Below are positions 50,895 through 59,124 of a stretch of 64,000 bases of DNA, in pieces; positions within the stretch are counted from its first letter, which is position 1; each line of letters opens with the position of its first letter. The notes under the pieces were generated by a model, which was not told where the DNA came from, did no database searches, and worked only from the letters and a program-made list of their open reading frames with translations. Origin of the DNA: Sphingopyxis fribergensis (GTDB taxonomy: Bacteria > Pseudomonadota > Alphaproteobacteria > Sphingomonadales > Sphingomonadaceae); contig NZ_CP009122.1 in assembly GCF_000803645.1 (NCBI RefSeq), positions 1,340,501-1,404,500 of the forward strand, written 5' to 3'. The translations under genes and the position numbers were made by a program.

Positions 50895-53627
50895 TTATGA
50901 CGGTGAAAAGGCGGGAAACGCGGTTTTTCTGCGTTCGACATTCGCCGCGGCGACATGGTTGACCGCTTCGTCGAGCGGCAGGCGGCGGATCGGGGTGCCT
51001 TCGGGAAAGGCGCTGAGCAGGCGCGATGGAAAAGAGGGCGAGAGCATCACGAATTGGCCGAAATCATCGGCGCGGCGGATCAGGCGGCCGAAGGCCTGCC
51101 CGATGCGGCCACGGATGACCATATCGTCATATGCGCTGCCGCCCTGCGCCGCGCGGCGGGCGGCATGCAGGATCGTCGGGCGCGGCCAAGGCACGCCCTC
51201 CATGACGACGAGCCTCAGCGATTCGCCGGGGACATCGACGCCGTCGCGTAGGGCATCGGTGCCGAGCAGCGAGGCGTGCGGATCGGCGCGGAAAATGTCG
51301 ACGAGGGTGCCGGTGTCGAGCGGATCGACGTGCTGGGCATAGAGCGGCAGCCCCGCACGCGCCAAGCGGTCGGCGATGCGGGCATGGACGATGCGCAGCC
51401 GCCGGATCGCGCTAAACAGTCCGAGCGCGCCGCCGCCCGACGCCTCGATCAACCTGCTGTACGCACCGGCAAGGGCAGGGAGATCGCCGCGCGCAATGTC
51501 GGTGACGATCAGTACCTCCGACTGGCGGGCATAGTCGAACGGGCTAGGGACCGCGAAATGCTGGACGCCGCCGTCCATGTGGCGCGCGCCGGTGCGGATA
51601 TCGGCATCGGCCCAGCCGCCACTCCCATGGCCACCGTTGCGCAGCGTCGCAGAAGTAACGAGCACGCCCTGCGCCGGGCGGTAGACGACATCGGCGATCG
51701 GTTTTGCCGGGTCGAGCCAGTGGCGGTGGAGTCCGGTATCGAATTCGCGCCCGTCGTAGCGGTCGACCGCGAGCCAATCGACGAAATCGGGGGCGGCGGG
51801 ACCACCGACGCGGCCGAGCAAGGACAGCCAGCCGCCCAATGTGTCGATCCGCGTCCCAAGGCTGTGCCGCGCGCCATCGACGCGCGCGCGCGCTTGCCCG
51901 TCGAGCCAGTCGGGCGGATCGTCGACGAGCGCGTCGAGCCGCTGGCCGAGCGCCATCAGCGGCCGGAGCAGCGCCTCGACCGCGTCGCTCGCGCTCGCTG
52001 CGGCGGTAACCAGCTCTGAATCTGGATCGGCGAGTTCGGTTTCGAGGCCGTATCCTGCGTCGGCGGTGCGTGTATCGACGCTGCGTGCATACGTCATGGC
52101 GCGCACCGCGACGAGCAGCCGTTCGATCGCGCCCCACGGGTCATTTTCGGACAAGCGGCCAAGCCAGCCGTCGCCGGGCAATTCGGCGGCGGCGGCGATC
52201 GCCGTCTGGATCGCGCGATCTCCCGCCTCGTCATAACTTGCGACATCGGCGAGCCGTGCGGCGAGCCCGCGCCGTCGCCCGCGCGACTTGCCCTCGGGGC
52301 CGAGCACCCAGCGGCGGATTTCGACGGCTTCCTGCCCGGTCAGCGCGGCGGCGAACATGCTGTCGGCGGCGTCCCACAGATGATGGCCTTCGTCGAAAAT
52401 CAGCCGCGTCGCGGGCGCCCCGCCGTCGCGTGGCCGCGCCGCCTGCACCATCGTCAGCGCATGGTTGGCGATGATGATGTCGGCCTGCGTCGCGGCGCGC
52501 GCCGAGCGTTCGATGAAGCATTTGCGGAAATGCGGGCAGCCCGCATAGATGCACTCGCCGCGCCGGTCGGTCAGCGCGGTGGTGCCGTTGCGGCGAAAGA
52601 GGGCGGGGAGCCAGCCGGGCAGGTCGCCTCCAACCATGTCGCCGTCGCGCGTATAGGCGGCCCAGCGCGCGACAAGCTGCGCGAGGATCGCGGCGCGGCC
52701 CGAAAAGCCGCCCTGCAGCGCGTCTTCGAGGTTGAGCAGGCAGAGATAATTCTCGCGCCCCTTGCGCACGACGACCTTTTCGCGGTGTGTTTCGGCGTCG
52801 GGGTAGAGCTTCTCGGTCTCGCGCGCCAATTGGCGCTGCAGCGCCTTGGTGAAGGTCGAGATGCACACGGCGCCCGCCGACTGGTCGATCCATTGCTTGG
52901 CGGGGGCGAGATAGCCGAGCGTCTTGCCGATGCCGGTCCCGGCCTCGGCAACGAGCATCTGGGGCGCATCCTTGCGATCGCGCGGAGCGAAGATCGACGC
53001 CGTCGCGCGGGCATAATCCTGTTGCCCCGGCCTTCGCTCGGCGCCGTCGCCGGTTAGCCGGTCGAGCCGCGCCGCCACATCCTCCGAATTGATCTTCACC
53101 TGTCGTGGTTGCGCGCGCGGCGGCCCCTCTTCCCATTCGGGCAGGCGCGAAAACAGCCAACGCTCGTTGGCGTCGGGCGCGGGCAGGCGCTGGATCAGTG
53201 GCGACCACGACCAGCGCTGGCGGGCGAGCGCCTGCATGCCATGCCACGCGCCCTCGCGCTCGGGCCAGGCGGGATCGTCGATGCTGGCGAGCATCGCGGC
53301 CGCCGCCTTTGGCAGAAAAGCAGCGATATCCTCCTCGCTCGTCGGCGGTGTCAGGCCGATTGCAGCGGCGATCCCCGCCGGGGTCGGCACCGCGAAGCGC
53401 GCGGGATAGAGGAAGGCGAAGAGTTCGAGCAGGTCGAGCCCCGACAGTTCAGGATAGCCCAGCCGGTCGCCGGTCAGTGTCGCATTGAGCAACAGGTGCG
53501 GGGTGGCGGCGACCGCTGCGATTGCCTCACCGCGCCCGACGCGCTGGACGCGGCCGTGCGTGTCGGCGATCCAGATGCCAATATGGCTCGCGTGGATCGC
53601 GGGCAGGGTAAGCGGATCGGGAGCCAT
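50895..53627 (-). CDS. DinG/XPD-like ATP-dependent DNA helicase with Fe-S cluster motif
   Basis: The 910-residue SF2 helicase has Walker A AEAGTGIGKTLGYL (about 232), a putative Fe-S cluster set (ENYLCLLN then GECIYAGCPHFRKC, four Cys), a DEGHH box, an IIIANHAL motif, and C-terminal LLGTDALRDGVDVPGESLRLVV and GQAFGRLIRRADDFG (motif VI). It is larger than E. coli DinG, with a 190-residue N-terminal region of unknown role that lacks any exonuclease motif I can recognise. It probably unwinds 5'-tailed, R-loop or damaged structures. Confidence 0.92.
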   Translation of the reverse strand: MAPDPLTLPAIHASHIGIWIADTHGRVQRVGRGEAIAAVAATPHLLLNATLTGDRLGYPELSGLDLLELFAFLYPARFAVPTPAGIAAAIGLTPPTSEEDIAAFLPKAAAAMLASIDDPAWPEREGAWHGMQALARQRWSWSPLIQRLPAPDANERWLFSRLPEWEEGPPRAQPRQVKINSEDVAARLDRLTGDGAERRPGQQDYARATASIFAPRDRKDAPQMLVAEAGTGIGKTLGYLAPAKQWIDQSAGAVCISTFTKALQRQLARETEKLYPDAETHREKVVVRKGRENYLCLLNLEDALQGGFSGRAAILAQLVARWAAYTRDGDMVGGDLPGWLPALFRRNGTTALTDRRGECIYAGCPHFRKCFIERSARAATQADIIIANHALTMVQAARPRDGGAPATRLIFDEGHHLWDAADSMFAAALTGQEAVEIRRWVLGPEGKSRGRRRGLAARLADVASYDEAGDRAIQTAIAAAAELPGDGWLGRLSENDPWGAIERLLVAVRAMTYARSVDTRTADAGYGLETELADPDSELVTAAASASDAVEALLRPLMALGQRLDALVDDPPDWLDGQARARVDGARHSLGTRIDTLGGWLSLLGRVGGPAAPDFVDWLAVDRYDGREFDTGLHRHWLDPAKPIADVVYRPAQGVLVTSATLRNGGHGSGGWADADIRTGARHMDGGVQHFAVPSPFDYARQSEVLIVTDIARGDLPALAGAYSRLIEASGGGALGLFSAIRRLRIVHARIADRLARAGLPLYAQHVDPLDTGTLVDIFRADPHASLLGTDALRDGVDVPGESLRLVVMEGVPWPRPTILHAARRAAQGGSAYDDMVIRGRIGQAFGRLIRRADDFGQFVMLSPSFPSRLLSAFPEGTPIRRLPLDEAVNHVAAANVERRKTAFPAFSPS

Positions 53628-53682
53628 GGCTCCCTAGCTAGGGACAAAAGGCGAACGCGGCAAGGTGGGCGAGATGGATCGA

Positions 53683-54051
53683 TCAGGAAAGGCCGCGGCG
53701 TCCGAACATGGTCGGGCGGTTGCTGTGGAAAATCTGCGCGGGTTCGACCATCGATGCGTCGCGTGCGATCTTCAGCGCATTATAGAGCGCGCCATGCGCC
53801 AGCTCATAGGGAAAGCGCACGCCCATGCGATCATATTCGGACCACATCACGACGGCATAAGTCACCTGTCCGCCATAATGGATTTCGCAGCGCGAGCGCG
53901 CGGGCATGCTCGCCCCGCCGATGCGCGCGCCGCCCTCCGACAGGTCGGTGATCCGGCCGTCGACGAAGTTGAGCACGCCGTTGACGGTCACGTCGATCGA
54001 AACGGCGGTGCGCTTGTGGCCGCGGGCGGTGGGGGTGCGAAAATTGTCCAT
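53683..54051 (-). CDS. PilZ-domain protein
   Basis: The 122-residue protein consists of a PilZ domain: [19 protein letters not shown] supplies the Arg-rich N-terminal c-di-GMP clamp region and [15 protein letters not shown] the D-x-S-x-x-G motif. It binds, or derives from binders of, cyclic di-GMP. ATG 54051 is used; it is divergent from a membrane LuxR-type regulator, 91 bases apart. Confidence 0.88.
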   Translation of the reverse strand: MDNFRTPTARGHKRTAVSIDVTVNGVLNFVDGRITDLSEGGARIGGASMPARSRCEIHYGGQVTYAVVMWSEYDRMGVRFPYELAHGALYNALKIARDASMVEPAQIFHSNRPTMFGRRGLS

Positions 54052-54142
54052 GACCGGGACGCTACGCCTGCATGGTAAATTTTCCGGTAACGATGTTGGC
54101 TCGGCATGGGACAATGTTGCAAGCGATGGCCGAGAATGGTCT

Positions 54143-54562
54143 ATGCCGATCATGGTCCGCCCGATCATCCTTTACGGTATCGCGCTTGCCGCCGCGGCGT
54201 TTCTGCTCGAGTGGCTGAACTACAAACATGTCGTGCATCGCTGGTCGACCGAGTTTTATGTCGCGGTCATCGCAGTCCTTTGCGTCGCGCTCGGCATATG
54301 GGCGGGCAACCGGCTGACCGCACGGCCACGCCAGGCTTTTGCACGCAACGACGCGGCGGTCGCGGCGCTGGGGCTGAGCGTACGCGAATGCGAGGTGCTG
54401 GAAATGCTCGCGGCGGGACACGCGAACAAGGTGATCGCGCGCGAGCTCGATATTTCGCCCAACACGGTCAAGACGCATGTCGCCCGGATATATGAAAAGC
54501 TGGCGGTCGCCAGCCGGACGCAAGCGGTCCAGAAAGCGCGAGCGCTCGACATTCTGCCGTAA
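54143..54562 (+). CDS. Membrane-anchored LuxR-type (HTH) transcriptional regulator
   Basis: The 139-residue protein has two N-terminal membrane helices (about 7-22 and 37-54) and a C-terminal GerE/LuxR helix-turn-helix: [36 protein letters not shown] split over residues 76-111, ending in [17 protein letters not shown]. It has no receiver or sensor domain, so the signal may be membrane state or the partner DUF4199 protein encoded next. Starts ATG 54143 or ATG 54152 are both possible. Such membrane-tethered regulators are typical of sphingomonads. Confidence 0.88.
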   Translation: MPIMVRPIILYGIALAAAAFLLEWLNYKHVVHRWSTEFYVAVIAVLCVALGIWAGNRLTARPRQAFARNDAAVAALGLSVRECEVLEMLAAGHANKVIARELDISPNTVKTHVARIYEKLAVASRTQAVQKARALDILP

Positions 54563-54660
54563 AATCGGGTGAGAGGCGCCAAATCACCCGTTTGGGCGAT
54601 AGATTCCAGCCGTTGTTTCGGTTCACCTCGCATGGCATTCACCAAATGGGGAGACAGATC

Positions 54661-55197
54661 ATGGGCAGGATAATCGCAGTTTACGGCGCCATCGCGGGCG
54701 TCATCGTCATCATCGGCATGTTCATCAGCATCACCTTCGTTGCCGATCATGGCACGATGGGCATGGTCGCCGGCTATCTGTCGATGCTCGTCGCATTGCT
54801 GTTCGTCTTCATCGGCGTCAAACGCTTTCGCGACGTCAATCTGGGCGGGGTCATCACCTTCTGGAAGGCGCTCGGGGTCGGACTCGGCATCGGGCTCGTC
54901 GCGTCGCTCTTCTACATTCTCGGTTGGGAGCTTTATATGTGGCAGACCGGCGGGACCTTCATGACCGACTATATCGCCCAGAGCGTCGAGGATATGCGCG
55001 CCGCGGGCAAACCGGCCGCCGAGATCGCGGAATTTTCGGCCGAGATGGGCGCGATGGCGGAGCAATATAAGAATCCGTTGTTTCGCATGGCGCTGACGCT
55101 GACCGAGATATTACCTGTCGCGTTGCTGGTGTCGCTCGTGTCGGCGGCTTTGCTGCGCCGGAGCAGCTTCCTACCCGCGACGCAGCCGCGCGGGTGA
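54661..55197 (+). CDS. DUF4199-family membrane protein
   Basis: The 178-residue protein has four membrane helices, with ISITFVADHGTMGMVAGYLSMLVALLFVFIGVKRFRD in the first pair and an acidic Met/Ala-rich loop before the last. This matches DUF4199. GGGGAGA sits seven bases before ATG 54661. It directly follows the membrane LuxR regulator (98-base gap) and may be its target or partner. Confidence 0.85.
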   Translation: MGRIIAVYGAIAGVIVIIGMFISITFVADHGTMGMVAGYLSMLVALLFVFIGVKRFRDVNLGGVITFWKALGVGLGIGLVASLFYILGWELYMWQTGGTFMTDYIAQSVEDMRAAGKPAAEIAEFSAEMGAMAEQYKNPLFRMALTLTEILPVALLVSLVSAALLRRSSFLPATQPRG

Positions 55198-55258
55198 GAT
55201 CGACGGGAAGAAGGCCGGTCTTCTTCCCATCCTCGCTTCTTGCCGCTATGGGCGCGGC

Positions 55259-56860
55259 ATGACTGACCTGCACCTTCACCCTTCGCTGCGCGAACCCGCG
55301 CAAACGTCCAAGGCCTGGCCGTTCGAGGAAGCGCGCAAGCTGGTCAAACGCTATCCCGATGGCAAGCCGGGCGGCGAGGCGGTCTTGTTCGAGACGGGTT
55401 ATGGTCCCTCGGGCCTGCCGCATATCGGCACCTTCAACGAAGTGCTGCGCACCACGATGGTCCGCCGCGCCTATGAGGCGCTGACCGGCGGCGCGCCGAC
55501 GCGGCTGGTCGCGTTCAGCGACGATATGGACGGGTTGCGCAAGGTTCCCGACAATGTGCCGAACGGCGACATGCTGCGCGAATATCTGGGCAAGCCGCTC
55601 ACCGCGATCCCCGACCCGTTCGGGAAGTTTGAGAGTTTCGCGCATCATAACAATGCGATGCTGCGCGAGTTTCTCGACCGCTTCGGCTTCGAATATGAAT
55701 TTGTCAGTTCGACCGAGCGCTACAAGACGGGCGCGTTCGACGACGCGCTGCGAAATGTCCTCCGCCACAATCAGGACATTCTCGACATCATGTTGCCGAC
55801 GCTCCGCGCCGAGCGCGCCGCGACCTATTCGCCGATCCTGCCGGTGAGCCCGAAGTCGGGCATCGTGCTGCAGGTTCCGGTGACCGTGGTCGATGCCGAC
55901 GCCGGTCTGGTATCGTTCGAGGACGAGGGCGAGACGATCACCCACTCGATCCTTGGCGGCGGCGCGAAGCTGCAATGGAAGGTCGACTGGGCGATGCGCT
56001 GGGTCGCGCTCGGCGTCGATTACGAGATGTATGGCAAGGATCTAACCGACAGCGGCACCCAGTCGGGCAAGATTGCCAAGGCGCTTGGCGGGCGCAAGCC
56101 CGAGGGGCTGATCTACGAAATGTTCCTCGACGAAAAGGGCGAGAAGATTTCGAAGTCGAAGGGCAATGGCCTCAGCCTCGAACAATGGCTCGACTATGGC
56201 AGCGAGGAAAGCCTGGCCTTTTTCGCCTATCGCGAGCCCAAGGCGGCGAAGCAGCTGCACATCGGGGTGATCCCGAAGGCGGTCGACGAATATCTGCAAA
56301 TGCGCGGAAATTACGCGGCGCAGGAACCCGACAAGAAGCTCGGCAACCCCGTGCACCACGTCCATGTCGCGCGCGGCGAGGATATGCCGAGCGCCGAGCT
56401 GCCGGTGACTTTCGGGTTGCTGCTCAATCTCGTGGGCGTCATGGGCGCCGATGCGTCGAAGGACCAGATCTGGCGCTATCTTGGCCAATATGTCGCGGGC
56501 GCGAATGCCGAGGCTTATCCCGAACTCGACCGGCTGATCGACAATGCGATGGCGTATAACCGCGATTATGTCGCGCCGACGTTGAAGCGCCGCAAGCCCG
56601 CGGGCGGCGAGGGCGCGGCGCTGGCCGACCTCGACACGAAACTGGCTGCGCTGCCCGCCGATGCCTCGGCCGACGATATCCAGAACATCGTGTACGAGAT
56701 TGGCAAGAACGAAGCCTATGGCTTTGAAAGCCTGCGCGATTGGTTCAAGGCGCTGTACGAGACCCTGCTCGGGTCGAGCGCCGGACCGCGCATGGGCAGC
56801 TTTGTCGCGCTGTTCGGCGTGGAGAATACGCGGCGGCTGATCGCCGAGGCTTTGGCGTAG
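55259..56860 (+). CDS. lysK: Lysyl-tRNA synthetase, class I
   Basis: The 533-residue enzyme is the archaeal-type class I LysRS, not the usual class II LysS. The HIGH motif is PSGLPHIG (about 58-65), KMSKS is KISKSKG (about 296-302), and the anticodon-binding helical bundle is C-terminal. Class I LysRS is known in many alphaproteobacteria, so this is normal for the group. I saw no class II lysS in the window, but it could exist elsewhere. Confidence 0.96.
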   Translation: MTDLHLHPSLREPAQTSKAWPFEEARKLVKRYPDGKPGGEAVLFETGYGPSGLPHIGTFNEVLRTTMVRRAYEALTGGAPTRLVAFSDDMDGLRKVPDNVPNGDMLREYLGKPLTAIPDPFGKFESFAHHNNAMLREFLDRFGFEYEFVSSTERYKTGAFDDALRNVLRHNQDILDIMLPTLRAERAATYSPILPVSPKSGIVLQVPVTVVDADAGLVSFEDEGETITHSILGGGAKLQWKVDWAMRWVALGVDYEMYGKDLTDSGTQSGKIAKALGGRKPEGLIYEMFLDEKGEKISKSKGNGLSLEQWLDYGSEESLAFFAYREPKAAKQLHIGVIPKAVDEYLQMRGNYAAQEPDKKLGNPVHHVHVARGEDMPSAELPVTFGLLLNLVGVMGADASKDQIWRYLGQYVAGANAEAYPELDRLIDNAMAYNRDYVAPTLKRRKPAGGEGAALADLDTKLAALPADASADDIQNIVYEIGKNEAYGFESLRDWFKALYETLLGSSAGPRMGSFVALFGVENTRRLIAEALA

Positions 56861-56873
56861 GATTTTCCTTCTT

Positions 56874-56953
56874 CCGTTCGTGTCGAGCGAAGTCGAGACA
56901 CGCCGACGGAATGGGCAACCGATGGGCATCTCGACTTCGCTCGATGCGAACGG
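56874..56953. repeat. 80-bp palindromic repeat, family D copy 2
   Basis: Same arms as 33348-33431 (CCGTTCGTGTCGAGCGAAGT and complement ending CGAACGG) with a different centre. It lies in the gap between lysK and the DUF3291 gene on the same strand. Confidence 0.85.
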
Positions 56954-56972
56954 GATTTATTGGGAGGATAAG

Positions 56973-57458
56973 ATGGCCGCTTACGAGCTGGCGCAGATCA
57001 ACATCGGGCGCTTTCGCCTGCCGCCCGCGCATGTCGCGAACCGCGACTTCATGGACGCGCTCGACCATGTCAACGCGGTTGCCGAGGCGGCCGACGGCTT
57101 CGTCTGGCGGCTGACGGGCGATGGAAACAATGCGACCGACGTGCCCGTCACCGACGATCCGCACCTGATCGCGAACATGTCGGTTTGGCGCGATATCGAT
57201 GCGCTCGCGGCCTATGTCTATCGCACCCCCGATCACCTCGCGATCATGAAGCGGCGCAAGGAGTGGTTCGACCATATGGCGGTCTATCAGGCCTTGTGGT
57301 GGGTTCCCGCTGGGCATCGTCCGACGGTTGCCGAGGGCATGGCGCGGATCGCGATGATCGAGTCGAGTGGGCCGACCGCCGAAGCCTTCACTTTCAAGCG
57401 GCCGTTCGCCGCGCCCGATGGCACGTCGGCGCTGCCGGTACAGGATGAATGCGCGTGA
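56973..57458 (+). CDS. DUF3291-family protein
   Basis: The 161-residue protein (MAAYELAQINIGRFRLPPAH...) shows the DUF3291 pattern with FVWRLTGDGN and SVWRDIDALAAYVYRTPDHLAIMKRRKEWF. Related to antibiotic-biosynthesis monooxygenase folds; function unknown. GGGAGG precedes ATG 56973. Its stop overlaps the next gene by four bases, forming a tight two-gene unit. Confidence 0.85.
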   Translation: MAAYELAQINIGRFRLPPAHVANRDFMDALDHVNAVAEAADGFVWRLTGDGNNATDVPVTDDPHLIANMSVWRDIDALAAYVYRTPDHLAIMKRRKEWFDHMAVYQALWWVPAGHRPTVAEGMARIAMIESSGPTAEAFTFKRPFAAPDGTSALPVQDECA

Positions 57459-57946
57459 CCGACATGATCGACATTTTCACCACCGGCGGGACGATCGACA
57501 AAGTCTATTTCGACGCGCTCAGCGAGTTCCAGATCGGTCCCGCGGCGATTCCCGACATGTTGCGCGAGAATAATGTCCATGTGCCGCACCGCGTGACGCA
57601 GCTGATGCGCAAGGACAGCCTGGAGCTGGACGATGCCGACCGCGAGGCGATCCGCGCCGCGGTCGCCGCGAGCGACGCGTCCCGCATCCTGGTGACGCAC
57701 GGCACCGACACGATGGTCGTCACCGGCCGCGTGCTCGCGGGGATTGCGAGCAAGACAATCGTGATTACGGGCGCGATGCAGCCCGCGTCGGTGCGCGCGA
57801 GCGATGCCGAATTCAACGTCGGCTTTGCGCTGGCGGCGGTCCAGACGCTGCCGCCGGGGGTCTATGTCGCGATGAACGGGATGATCTTCGATCCCGAAAA
57901 GACGGTCAAGGACCGCGCCGGGTCGCGTTTCGTTCAGGAGGGCTGA
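57455..57946 (+). CDS. Half-length asparaginase-domain protein
   Basis: The 163-residue protein contains the N-terminal asparaginase domain only: FTTGGTIDK with the first catalytic Thr and LVTHGTDTMVVTG with the Thr-Asp pair. Ordinary asparaginases are about 330 residues and need the C-terminal domain for the full active site, so this is either an independent small family or a reduced enzyme. GTG 57455 is favoured by the GTGA overlap with DUF3291 and AGGA upstream; ATG 57449 would add two residues. It abuts the convergent desaturase gene stop to stop. Confidence 0.8.
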   Translation: MTDMIDIFTTGGTIDKVYFDALSEFQIGPAAIPDMLRENNVHVPHRVTQLMRKDSLELDDADREAIRAAVAASDASRILVTHGTDTMVVTGRVLAGIASKTIVITGAMQPASVRASDAEFNVGFALAAVQTLPPGVYVAMNGMIFDPEKTVKDRAGSRFVQEG

Positions 57947-58978
57947 TCAGCCCGCGGCTGTGACCTGCCGCAGCACCGCGGTATAATTGGGCGCAATCGT
58001 CATCGCATCATGCTTACCCGCGCGGCCGAGCGCGGCATGCACCTGCGGCAGCCGATAGCAGGGCACACCCATGAACAGATGATGTTCGGCATGATAATTC
58101 ACCCAATATGGAGCAACCGTCGCGCGCGCCAGCCAACCGGCGTGGGTGGTGCGGGCATGGGTGAAGGGATCGTCGCTGCCCGTCGTCGTGCACGCATGTT
58201 CGGCGATGTTGCGGACGCGCAGGTAGAGCTGGAAGGTCGTCGCGAGCCCGGCGAGCCAGAGCAGGTAGGGCGTCCAGCCGTAGAGCGCGAGCGACAGGGC
58301 GAGCAGCACCGCCTGCATGCCCAGGAAACGTCCGACTGCGCGCGCCACGGCCATGGCGCCCGCGACGTCGATCGTCGGTGACGTCATGCCGTCGTCGGAC
58401 TGCTTGTTGAATGGCGTCCCGGCCTTGGTGCTCGCGCCGCTTTTCTGTCCCTGTTCACCGCGCAGCATCGCCTTGAGGCCGACGAGGGCGAAGCCGAATT
58501 GCGCCATGCGTTGCTTGAAGAAGGTCTGGCCGGTGAGGTCGCGCAGCACCTTGCGGCCCAGGCTGGCGCGCGTGGTGGGGAAGGGTTTTGACAGCGACAG
58601 GTCGGGGTCTTCGGGCTGCTGGGTGAATTTATGATGCTGGAGGTGATAGGTGCGATAGGCGATCAGGTCCGATCCGACCGCCGCGCCGGTCAGCCATTGG
58701 CCGAGGAAATTGTTGATTTTCCGGTTCGGATGCAGCGCGCCGTGGGCGGCATCGTGCATCAGGATCGCGAGCCCGAGCTGGCGCCCGCCGACGAAAATGA
58801 CCGCGAGCAACCATGCGGCGGGGTTCTGCAGCCATGCGGCAAACCCGACAAGCGCAATGCTGACGATCCACGCATGGGCCACGAGCCAGACACCCCGCCA
58901 CGACGACGCGCGGGTGATCGCGGACCATTCGGCGCGGTCGAAAAAGCGGTCGGGCGGGAACAGGCGAACGGCGGGCAT
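57947..58978 (-). CDS. Fatty acid desaturase
   Basis: The 343-residue membrane enzyme has the three histidine boxes of membrane desaturases: HDAAHG (about 86), HLQHHKF (about 120) and HAEHHLF (about 290), which bind the di-iron centre, plus four or more membrane helices. It introduces double bonds in acyl lipids; regiospecificity cannot be read. ATG 58978 is chosen because it fits the hydrophobic start; a further in-frame ATG at 59008 exists. No ferredoxin or reductase gene is adjacent. Confidence 0.9.
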   Translation of the reverse strand: MPAVRLFPPDRFFDRAEWSAITRASSWRGVWLVAHAWIVSIALVGFAAWLQNPAAWLLAVIFVGGRQLGLAILMHDAAHGALHPNRKINNFLGQWLTGAAVGSDLIAYRTYHLQHHKFTQQPEDPDLSLSKPFPTTRASLGRKVLRDLTGQTFFKQRMAQFGFALVGLKAMLRGEQGQKSGASTKAGTPFNKQSDDGMTSPTIDVAGAMAVARAVGRFLGMQAVLLALSLALYGWTPYLLWLAGLATTFQLYLRVRNIAEHACTTTGSDDPFTHARTTHAGWLARATVAPYWVNYHAEHHLFMGVPCYRLPQVHAALGRAGKHDAMTIAPNYTAVLRQVTAAG

Positions 58979-59124
58979 GGCCGATCTATAACAAGTTGCG
59001 AACCGCAACGTAACCCCTTCCGTTTTGGTACAATATCGGCGGAATTCACCCGCCTGCGGTAAGGATTTAGAAACCCCTTCCGGCCACTGCTACCCCGACA
59101 AAATGAGCAGGAAATTTCGGGAAA

